From positions 434,001 through 498,000 of the forward strand of contig JAANDG010000031.1 of assembly GCA_036852015.1 (NCBI GenBank): a stretch of 64,000 bases of DNA, in the 5' to 3' direction. The notes beneath the pieces are model-generated. The model saw nothing but the letters and a program-made list of their open reading frames with translations. It was not told the DNA's origin and made no database searches. Origin of the DNA: Pelodera strongyloides. Taxonomy: Eukaryota > Nematoda > Chromadorea > Rhabditida > Rhabditidae. Shown piece by piece: positions 42,792-54,700 of the stretch; position 1 is the first letter of the stretch, and each line of letters begins with the position of its first letter. Position numbers and translations under genes: made by a program.

Positions 42792-45700
42792 ATGGACAAC
42801 GAACTACAAGGCAGTGGAATCAATTATTCTGTCGAGGTATACAAATCACTTATGACAAAACGTAAAACGAAACAAATTCTAAAGAGGCGCGTGATATTAA
42901 TACCAGAGGCTATTTTGGATTTTCGTAAATTTAGCAAAGTTCAGTAGTTCAGTTACACATCAAACCGGTTAAGATCAGCTAAAAAAGTGAAACCAACAAT
43001 CCATAAAATCGTATACTTTGCATCTACATGAAAATTTCGAAGTAATCTCGACTCTTTTGTAACCGCCCAAATGCCAACGTTGAAATTTTCAGTTAAGAAC
43101 AGCCAAAAATACATGAAAATTTCGAAGTAATATCGACTCTTTTATAACCGCCAAAATTGTAATAACTATTACTTGCTTAGATACTTTTCCAAGTATCTAA
43201 GAAAGTAGTAGTCGTACTTCGAGTATTAAGTATTAAGCACCAAAGTACCCTACACACAAACAGTGATCTAATAGTATTTAAACTCAGTACCTCGGCAGCA
43301 TCCCAATCGAGTCCAGCATCCAGGAGATGACCACCGATCTCCGCGTTTTGGTCGTACAGTAAGCTAAATTATTCATATTTCAAATAGTCCAGACTTGACA
43401 AGTCTGGATTGTCTGGAAAACTGCATTCTCATACATTTGATGCAAATAAAATCTTGTTAAAACTCATAGAACGGCACACATAATTGCACTTGCACATCGT
43501 ATACGAGAATGCTCTAGTCCATGTCCAGTATACGTTCAAAACAATGTGGAACGCTTTAATCATGATACTACGAGTGCAGCAGTACTTATATACTTATACA
43601 ACAAAAGATCACGTAAGGAACACTATTTAATATAAAATTATTCTAACACTTCAGGGAATGCATCTACATCCTTGCCAATGCGCACAATTTACTCGGGGAA
43701 ACACATGAAGTGAATAATGTAGCGCGAAAGGTTTGATTTCTTCAATTTGTTTCCATATTTTCGTTTTGGTTTCTTATTTCGTTCCCATATTCGTTATGTA
43801 TATAATGACCCGAACAAATACACATTCGACATTCACACTCTATATTTAACGGAAAACTGAAAACGAAACGACCAAATGATCCGAAAGTACGCCATTTTCA
43901 CTTATTTTCTCATGTAACTTATCTTTGCCACGCATCGTTTATCCGCGACTATTTTATTCAACTTCACAATCAGTTTATTGTCCTCATCATCTATGTACAA
44001 CCAAATCTTGATTATGATTGTCTAGTGCTTCTTACTCTCTCAAACTAATGCCTTTTTTTCCAACTTCTCAGACCCACCTTTTGAGAACAAGCTGGTCGAT
44101 AAGCAGTCTAGGCGCAAAAGTCTTCCTTTTGACACTTTACTTATTTATTAAGTAACATCGATATACGCATCACATATGACCAATTTTCTATTTCTTTTAT
44201 CCATACGATCACTCTATGAACAAATAGGCACTAATCAAACGATAACAAAACTTTCAAATAAGTGCGATACTCCTCTCCTCGCCGTATGAAAAAAACCGAT
44301 GTGACTTACCTGGTTAACGGAGACACGCGTTCAGAATAATAGGGAATCCTGCGAGGTGAAAACCTATTAATCCAACAGTTCCACGTTCCACCTTCGGTCT
44401 TCCGCGCCAAACTCAAGCCTCCGCCTAGCGTCTAACCTACAAAATGGAAATATAATTATTCTGTAAATCTTGAATTAAATAAAAATATCCTACCATAACA
44501 TCATACATACAAATATTAGTACAGTAAAAATCAATACTTCATTGAACCCATAATTCATACGCATAAAAGGTAAACACTGTGCCCAAAAACACACAAAGAT
44601 TCATTCAAATCAAAGTCGTTGTAAAATTTATTCTGCATGTAAGAAAGAGTACAACATTACAAAACAATGCACAAAATAGCAACTCCTATACACAAGAAAA
44701 AAAACTAGGAATATATACAACGGAACTAAAAAGACGAAAACCATCACAACTCACAACGTACTGACCACGGCATAAATATGAATAAATCCGTTCCACATTA
44801 ACTCTGTTATTCTCTCATTCCTCTTAATAACTAACGATAAATCATTGAACATCACCTCCAAACTAGTAATCACTTATATCAAGCGAAGCAAAACCAATAT
44901 TTACTTCTTTATCAACTATCAATCAATCCGTATTCCCGGATACACTCTAAATAGCTCAAAAATTCAGCATCACACTTTAGCAATGTGTAATAAATTTGTG
45001 CAAGTGTCTAAAATGGCTTATCCATTCAAGTTACCAATTTACTTCAAATCATATAAATACGTGCTCATAACGAACATACGAGGGCAAAATAAAACCTTAA
45101 CCTAATTCCCTAAGTTAATTTATACCTAATCACTTTCCGAGCTCTCTGTTTGTAGGAGATGAACCACCGGATCCAAATTTACCTGAACATCGTTTATATA
45201 ACGATGTTGTAGACAATGTTTTGCCGTAGCACGTTTCTCGGGAGCGTAGTGAAGCATGGCCTACAAATAATTTGCGCGCAAATATCAAGTAATCCTACAC
45301 GCGTTCCCAAGTACTATCATCATATGGTTCTATCGGTTGCCGTTGTTGTTCAATAGTTAAGCAGGTAATTAATGTCATTAAATTTAAACCATATATGAAC
45401 CAAATTACACCAACTGAAGATAGTCGTCCTTTTACCCGACAACATAAAAAATATTAAGGTTACTCGAATCTCGAATATAGCTATTCAACCGTTTAAAACC
45501 ATCAACCATTTTCCAGAAAATCCGTATATTACTTCAATAAGTGAATGCCAATTTGCCAATAACACTGAACCTTTTTACACAAGCCGATATCTTAGAAATC
45601 CACACCTTCAATAAGTGAATTCCATCAAAATCGAGTGGTTCAACAGCCTTTGCCAGCTCCAGATCATTGGGAACCCACTTGGGAAACGAGGCTTGGTAGT

Positions 45701-48700
45701 CGGGGAGGTGCTCCACACCAGGCCAGCTCTGTAGACAGACCAATATTATGAAATCAATGTTGACAACAAACTACATTGTTTGCCAAAACCCAAACACTGG
45801 CCACCTGTGGCCGAATGCACGAAGAGCGGGAACCTCCCTGGGTGGGAGAATTTGGCTATGCGTGTCCCCGATTCTTGTGATCCCTCTCTTTATCTGACCT
45901 CCCACTGGAAGGTTGGAAGCCTCCCAGCGCGTTCGTGCATACGGCCACAGAAGGAGTAAAAAATTGACAAATGTTTTAGCAATATGTTTCACCAAATCAT
46001 AAAATTTCCACGGTGATTCGCAGCGTCACAACCTTTAGCTGATAAGCTGATCAACTGTGTACGTACATCCTATGTATCCTATGCAAACTTGGTGCCAGGC
46101 TATAAATCCATGCGCAAAATTACGCATCAACCATCTCCGGATTGGCTTTGACCATCTCCGGAGGCAAATGCAAATATATAGATTTGGGTGAAACGTATCA
46201 GTGGTAATTTACGGTTCGACTCTCAACTAAGCGACCATCTCCGAAATTACGCATGGAAATTATAGCCTGCTTGGTGCCCGTTCGGCAAGCTTTACACATT
46301 TACGCAGGATATGCGTATCCCATGCAAAATTTTCAAAGAAGGTACAATACTGCTTTAAGCATCTAGCCCTTCTTTTCTTCCGATAAACATTTAGATTATT
46401 TAGAGTCTCACTGACAAAAATGTGGATTAATCGACATGTAAAAGCGCACTATGAACCCTAGAAGCCGATAGAAGCATAAAAGGAATACCTCAGATGACGG
46501 AGTGCCCATAAACTTGAATATGCAAAATAGCTGGTCAATTTCCGAATCGCCCGGGAATAGACATCGGCCACTGGCCATCTCGGCGAATATGCAAGCCAAA
46601 CTCCACATGTCGACGCCGGTCGAGTAGTAGCGGACTCCCAGCAATATCTAAGCATAAACATATGATAAGCAAACATTGAAACTGTATTTTCACCCTTGAA
46701 TAAAGGTGCACGCTCTAGAAGCCTAAAATATTTATTTATTTAGAAACATTCTCTTAACTTGTCCTTGTCGGCATATACTGTCAAAGAAAGGTACAAAATA
46801 AAATCTCCAAATGATGTTCAGAATATGGTTATGAAAGGCAAGACAAACAAAATTCCCAGCAATTTACAGTATAGTATAAAGGGAATGTAAAATAGGCTTT
46901 CGAGTCGATACTACTGTTAAAGCATATTGATAATAAACATAAGGCGCATGAAAAATGTCTAATTGTAAGAATAAATCAATATACACCCAAAAAAACCACA
47001 GTCCTGGTAATTATCAAAAAAAATTATACGTAAATTAAACCGACCTCAGGCGCTCGATACCATAGAGTAATCACTTCATGTGTATACGGTCTGCTCGGTA
47101 TAGAAACAGCACGGGCAAGGCCAAAATCAGCCAATTTTACCGTTCCTAAATTTACGTTCGATTATTTAGAGTCCCATTAGTCTTAAAGCGAAATACGGGC
47201 CGGTTTTGAAACGTATCGTGGACAAATGGATTCTTATGTATTTATGCTAATTTGCTCGAATTTAGCTCGATTTTTCATTCGAATTTATGTTCATTTGCAT
47301 AAGAATGCTGGTGTACTCGATACGTTTCAAAAACCGGCCGGTATTTCGCTTTAAGGTCTCCGAATTCCCCAATTCCTGTTCCTTTAATTTTTCACGACCA
47401 CCCAACCGCCAACGAAGTAAACTTTGTATATTCGATGCGAAAGCTAGTTGGCTAGTTCGAACAGTCATTTGAAGAGAAAAACAGAACATTTCTATTGGTC
47501 ATAGCATAAAACATCCCGCCAAATGATCCGTAATGCATTGTACGCAAATTAGTCTAAATCACCTCCCCAAAATTTTGAGATGCGGACCTAATTTACTCCC
47601 TGCTACTGATTGAAAATTAAAATAATAAAAGATAAACGGATACCTTTGTTATCCACGAGTATATTCTGTGGTTTCAAATCCCGATGGATTACACGTCGTG
47701 TGTGACAATAAGCCAATGCTTGTAACAGTTGGAAGAGGAAACTCTGAAAGAAATGGATTTACTTTTTTTTAGATCTTAGATCATCGTAAACGTGACAAGA
47801 CCCCAAATAGTAACGTTAAAGGGAATGTCAAGCCGGTTTTGCATGTTGGGCTCAATAATCGGTTTATTTATTGTAGGTAAGAAAAGTGAAAACCAAAATA
47901 AACAAAATCTTTTGGATAAAAAGAAAAACAATTTCAAACCCCTCCAGAAAATGTCTTCACCATAGTATTTCGGATTTTGGCTTCAGACCAATGTATTCAC
48001 TGAAGCCACGGCGTGTTTGAACAGAGGGCGCGACGCACTCCAACTGCGGCGCGGTCCACTGCGATATTGATCCGAATCAGGCGGCGCCGGGGCATGCGGA
48101 GCTGCCCTATTGATTGATCCAAATGTGATTTTGTTCACATTTATGACAAAATTTTAATTTTTTTCAATCGATGGGTATACTTCTTTGTGCGCCTTTCGAG
48201 ATTCACTTCATCTGCTTAAAGGAGATGCCTTCTGCGCAGAATCCCCCTTGACATTCCCTTTAATAGGTTAATAAGAGCTTCGAATACATTAATATGATAA
48301 CTGTGCCGTAACGAATAAGAAACACCAATGACGATCCGTGGTCCCCAAACAGGAAATCTGAGGCCATATTCACCACTCAATTCACCATGGGGAATTTCCC
48401 ATCTTTTTCTCTGCGTGTCTCACATTAGAGTGCTATTTTCTGTCCCCATGGAATGGGAGTGGTGAACACGGCCTCTGTATCACCCAATTGGTAGCAATAT
48501 CGGCTTTTACTGGGGGGCCTGCGGCTTTTTTTCACCTCATTGAACTTTCTCAAAGACCATTTAACCAAGCAGGTTCATTTCAATTTTCAATTTCATATTT
48601 CCCCAGTTATTTATATGTCCTCCTAGGGCTACAAATGATGAGATAATCGCCGATGTTTCATTATAAACTTATTTGGTCCGCCCATTTTTAGGGCCCTAGT

Positions 48701-51700
48701 TATCTTGTGTACCAGTCGTACCAGGGTACTAAAAATAAAGGTTGTACCTTACAATATCGTTGAGGCAGTTTACGCCCCGGAATTCCATCTAACAGAGTGC
48801 GTAAATCTCGATCAATAAATTCGAATACGAGATACAATCGCATATCTAAAAGAACAGCAACTGACTGACATAGTAAACTGAGACATTCATTTGTATAGAA
48901 CAAATGAATCGACTTACCAAGGCGATAGCAAATAGCAATGAATCGGCTTACCAAGAGCAATAAAGTATGAAAAGTTTGCCAGGGTCAGAAGATATAAACA
49001 ACACTAACCATCATGAATGACGTCGTAGAGCTTTACAATATTGCAGTGGTTCAGACTTTTCAATACGGAGATTTCGCGTATGCACGTGCTCGGAACACCC
49101 TCCGAGTCTCTAAATATAATAAGACATATAGAATAACGTGCCTAGTATACCCCAAGCACAACTAAGGCTTCAATTTGACCGATACCGATCTCTCCGACAC
49201 TACACCCATATACAACAGTGATTCTAACAACAAAAACAATTAACATAAATATTTCACTGACGTTACACATTTGCCCGTGAGACAGTAAGCCGTACTTTTC
49301 GGGATCATAACTCATAACTATTATATCAGCCATGTATTAGGATAATACGCGAAGCTTCACTATACTGGGAAAAATAGGGTGATCTTGCTTAGAATATACT
49401 GATGCATTACAATCTCCAAGGTCTAAAATGGATAGATTAGTAAAGAACAACGACGGAAAAGACTAGACCTACCGATCCAGAGCTATTTTCTTTAGGGCGA
49501 CAGTAGTACCGGATCTTTTGTGAACTCCTTTGAAGACCACACCATATGCTCCTTCACCCACTTTTGAACAGTTTTCAAAATCCTGGAGCGAAGTCATAAA
49601 AGTCCCTAAATAAGCAAATAAATATTGAGCAATAGGATGAACCATAATAAACAAATCACACGGTAGGGAATTCAACACGAAAGTAAATATTACATATAGT
49701 TTTGAAAATCTTGAATTTTCGTCGATAGATTTCATCTAGGACACAAGAGAGCGGATGAAAGCAACAAAGACAAAGGGGAGGCTTTGAATTTTGCGTGCTA
49801 GGGAAGGAATTACGTACTAAAACAAACACATTAGCACAGAACTGCCGCACAAAAAAACCTGGAGAAAAATAAAAAAAATCATTTCCGTTGCAAAAAATCG
49901 ACTGAAATTTGAAAATATCTGTCACAAATAGGCACAAAGATCAAATTTATAATTATGTACGGTAGTTCCGTTTTTTTTTAGAATTTCCTAAATGCCTTTT
50001 TTGTGTAAGTTGTAGGTTCACAACTTGTACACCATTATTATTCTCAGATAAATCATTTGTGACATGGAGAAAGTGAAGGAAAGTGAAGGTTCAAATCTTC
50101 CCAGTTTCGCGCGCTTTGCCCTCTGTCTCTCCAACAAGAGCGCGCTCTCTCTCCAGTGTCTAGCACCTGTAGGTGCAAGTGGTGCTGATAGTGGAGCAAA
50201 GGCTATAGGTCAGACTGGAGCTGGATTTCATACAATTTGAGAACTGTTTTGAGCAAAACGTTCTACTTTGTTGATTAATGGGACGCTTATATGAGATCTG
50301 AGAATTGAGTTGGTGATGGGGCCCCGGCGCAAGGCTCCGACAGCCCGGGCCGGGCTTACTTAGTATTTGTGTAGAAAAAAATTAAGCAAATTGTAATCTG
50401 CTGTCGGCTACAATTAACTTCAGCTCTGGGATGTAAGGTTTTTCATTAGGTAATCGAAAATTTGTATAATTTGTATCCTTTACCCTTACATAGCTCTAGA
50501 ATCATGTCGAATCGAGGGCTAGAGGTTTCACGTTCACGGATCCTACCATATCACCGTAAACATAATCTATGAAATAATTCAGCAATCAATAAACGACAAA
50601 TGATAAAATAATTTAGGTGATCGGAGAATGTCAACCAAAGATTTCAAAAGAAGAAGATGGAGTTCCGAGCAAGGTGAGTTATGTATGGCATCACAAATTT
50701 CACCAGCAGCAGAGTAGATGCGCAATACTGTAGCTGAAAGAGAACATGGAAATTCGTACTGTAGATATGCTCTGGTCGCACCTTGAATACTATCGCGAGG
50801 GCTGACACTATGGTACGTGTCAAAAATTGAGCCAATTTGCTGCAGCGTGTCCAAAATTCCTTCCCTGATGAAACGCAGTTGGTGCGCGGCGAAAAGTTGG
50901 CGTTAATAATTATCGCTGCAAAAGTTAGGAGCAACAACATCTGGAAGATTGCTCAAAAACAGATCAATGAGTATCTATTTATCAGGGTTTTGCAAAAGAG
51001 TGTGCAGTACATTCCGATCGTTTGCGAATTAAAGGCAGCGTGCGTCGAAACGTAGGCGCACCAGCTTTTTTCGCTGCGCACCAAATACGGCGACGCATCG
51101 TGTTCAAAATGCGAGCGAGGTTGTCGCCGCGCACTCACATCGTCTCTCAGTAACCCTCATTCAGGTCGACTTGAACATCTCGGCCAAGCAAATTCGAATC
51201 GTGAAGGGAGACCGAATGCTAGCACGCCATCCGACATCTCATGTCTCTTTTGCCGCACAAGGAGCACAGGTGAGATACGGAGATACCTATATTTCAAGAA
51301 CAAGAACAATTTATATGTTTGTCACCTTATTGTTAGCACGAATTGAGAACTGCATTTCATTGGTGATCATTTACCGTGTTCTTTCGATAAAAGGAAAGGA
51401 ATCGAACACTTCAATCCCGTGAGCCTCCTCCTGATCTCGTGAGCGAAATGCTAGCCTCTTTGGAAAATTTGCACATGATAAGCAAATCCTATGTATCCTA
51501 TGCTAATTTTGTACGATTGCCGTGGACGTTCGTACAAAATTAGCATAGGATACATAGGATTTGCTTATCATATGCAAATTTTCCAAAGGTTCGAGCATTT
51601 CGCTTTAAATAACGATGGCACACATGCATAAATTGCATGTGAAAGTGTAGGTAGTCTACAGAAGCGCATGTAAGAAGTATAGAACTTACTCGAATGTTAG

Positions 51701-54700
51701 TTTGCCACACGCATTGGAATGGAAACATGATAATCAGGAAAACAGAATAGTTAGTCAAATAGAGTTTCTGTGATGCTACAAACTACTTACCTCCATATTT
51801 ATCATAATGATAGCAATGCCCTTTTCAGAAATGTCAAGGTATGCTCGGCTATGTCGCGAAGAAGCAAGATGGTACCAATCGGCAGTGTTTCGTCTTCCGT
51901 TTCAAGGAGGTAGTCATTTTTGGATATTAAAGCGAAATGCTAGCCTCTTTGGAAAATTTGCATATGATAAGCAAATCCTATGTATCCTATGCTAATTTTG
52001 TACGATCGTCCACGGCAATCGTACAAAATTAGCATAGGATACATATGATTTGTTTATCATATGCATATTTTCCAAAGGGGCTAGCATTTCGCTTTAATGT
52101 TTTGAAAACAAAAGGGGGGGGACAAACGTTTACCTTATATCATATCTGCATATCACCAAACATAACAAACAACGCGGCTTCACGCTGGATATTAAAACTT
52201 AACTATAACATCCGGTTTTGGAAACATAAATGTTGTATGCAGACGAATATAATTAGACTAAAAATCGCGCAGTATCACGCAGTTAGCTACATCCACTACA
52301 GCGTCCACCATACGTTTCAAAAACCGGCTGTTATTGTGCTTTAATTAAAAACACTCCTTCAGATCAACCGACTAATGACAGCCATTCACGAGTCACTTCG
52401 TATCTTCGCTGAATCAAAAGGGCTGACTTCAGTTCCATTTAATGGTCATTCACAAACGTCTTCTGCAGTTCCGATCGTGTCGGCGCCCCGACTGATGCCC
52501 GCTCAGATCAATAGTCAAGGTAAATTGAACCAGTTTCTATAATTTATGAGCTCCGAAAGTGTGTGGCGCTAAAGTGGCGCCCGTTTGGCGCATTTTAAAG
52601 CGATATAACGACCGGTATTTACACGCATTCTGTAAAATGGCATTCCCATGCCATGCGTTGCATGCAAATGAATATAATTAGAATAAAAATTGTATATACT
52701 TCATGGGAATACAGCCTTCAGTATAAAACATATATAATTGAAGGTAGCTAATTAATCCTGACGTTGCCACGCTAATGGAGCACAATATTAGTGTCGTGCA
52801 ACGAAATTGCGTGCTAATAACCCAGCCTACTAATAACGAACTAATTCCATTACTTAATTGCATAATGAGCTAACCACAGCTTCTCCCCTGGTACCGCCTT
52901 CTTGTGGTGTCTACCAGGACGAGCCATATCGCCCGGGTTCTTTTCGTCCTGTCAATGCGAGCCGGCCGCGCCGAAGCCGACCATTAGTGTGCCCAACTTC
53001 CCTGCCACTACTTGCCTCACCCGGGCACCCGACGGGCCAGTCTGGCCCATGGAATTCACCCGGGAAAATGCCGGGCTCGCCCTCTACATGGTTTCCCAAC
53101 CGCGCCAGCCCCTTTGAGAGTCCGACCGGTAGGCAAGTCGGTGTTGTAGCGTGTCTTCAGTGTTGTCGTCAACGTGTCGTCAACGTGTCGTCATCGTAGG
53201 GGGTCACGCGTGCTGCAAGCGGGAGTCTGCTTCTTTTGCTTTCAGTAGATACATAAAAAAAGCCGTTGCGTGAAGTTAACAGAACATAACATTCATTCGC
53301 CTAACTCACCTCCCATCAGCGCGAACAGCTGCGGAGTCCAATTCTTTACTGTGTATTTTCACTATAACTTCGTGCGCATGTCCGTAACCATATGTCACAT
53401 TTCATTTCATTTTTGTAAATATAATAATTTAACAAATATATGATCCAATTGCATAATTCCCTGTTCAGAGGACGATATCGTGGTGAGGAATGCTAGAGCG
53501 ATGGAACAATACTCATGGTATCACGGGCTGCTATCTAGAACTGTGGCCGAATCATTGCTCAAGTGAGTCTAATCGTCTAATGTAAACCCTTTTTGAAGTT
53601 AGGCTGTATTAATAGAACGCGTGTTCCCCATTAAGGAAACAACAACAGAAGTTGTAAAAATGTCCCAGTTAAAAAAAAATGAATTTCAAAGTTCACCTTT
53701 TCCATAGTAAACGCGTCACTTGTTCTAGTACAATTTAACACATCTCTGGAGGCTATTTGGGAGTTAAAAACGCCTCCGGAGGTTATTACAAGTTAACACA
53801 TCTCCGGATCCTACTACAATTCAAAACGTCTCTGGAGTCTATTTGAAACTTCAAAACGTCTCCGGAGGCTATTACAATTTAACACATCTCCGGAGGCTGT
53901 TACAATTCAAAACGTCTCTGGAGGCTATTTGAAACTTCAAAACGTCTCCGGAGGCTATTACAATTCAACACATCTCCGGAGGCTGTTACAATTCAAAACG
54001 TCTCTGGAGGATATTTGAAACTTCAAAACGTCTCTGGAGGCTATTACAATTTAACACATCTCCGGAGGCTGTTACAATTCAAAACGTCTCTGGAGGCTAT
54101 TTGAAACTTCAAAACGTCTCCGGAGGCTATTACAATTTAACACATCTCCGGAGGCTGTTACAATTCAAAACGTCTCTGGAGGATATTTGAAACTTCAAAA
54201 CGTCTCTGGAGGCTATTACAATTTAACACATCTCCGGAGGCTGTTACAATTCAAATCGTCTCTGGAGGCTATTTGAAACTTCAAAACGTCTCCGGAGGCT
54301 ATTACAATTTAACACATCTCCGGAGGCTGTTACAATTCAAAACGTCTCTGGAGGCTATTTGAAACTTCAAAACGTCTCCGGAGGCTATTACAATTTAACA
54401 CATCTCTGGAGGCTATTTGAGAATTCAAAGCGTCTCCGGAGGCTTTTACAATTATTTCGTTTTCCTGCGGAAGGAACTTTTTTTTATTTGTACTTAGGCC
54501 GTAGGGGCCTAGGGTTTCAGAGCCGGAGTGAGCTTACACCGTGGAACATTTTTGATGTTTAGCGAAGAAATTTGAGGTACGCGGCGAAAAAAGGGTCTTC
54601 GCTCAGGTTTCGCCTCGCACCAAAATTATTCGCCCAACCTTCGCCGCGCGGCACTTGCGCGCCTGGTGCTCGCCGCGCTCACCTGAGTTTCATAAAAAAA

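Noticed and set aside
52911..53099. Minus-strand frame opposite the Pro-rich SHC exon
   Set aside because: The plus-strand exon fits SHC phase on both sides; the opposite frame is a shadow of its GC-rich codons.
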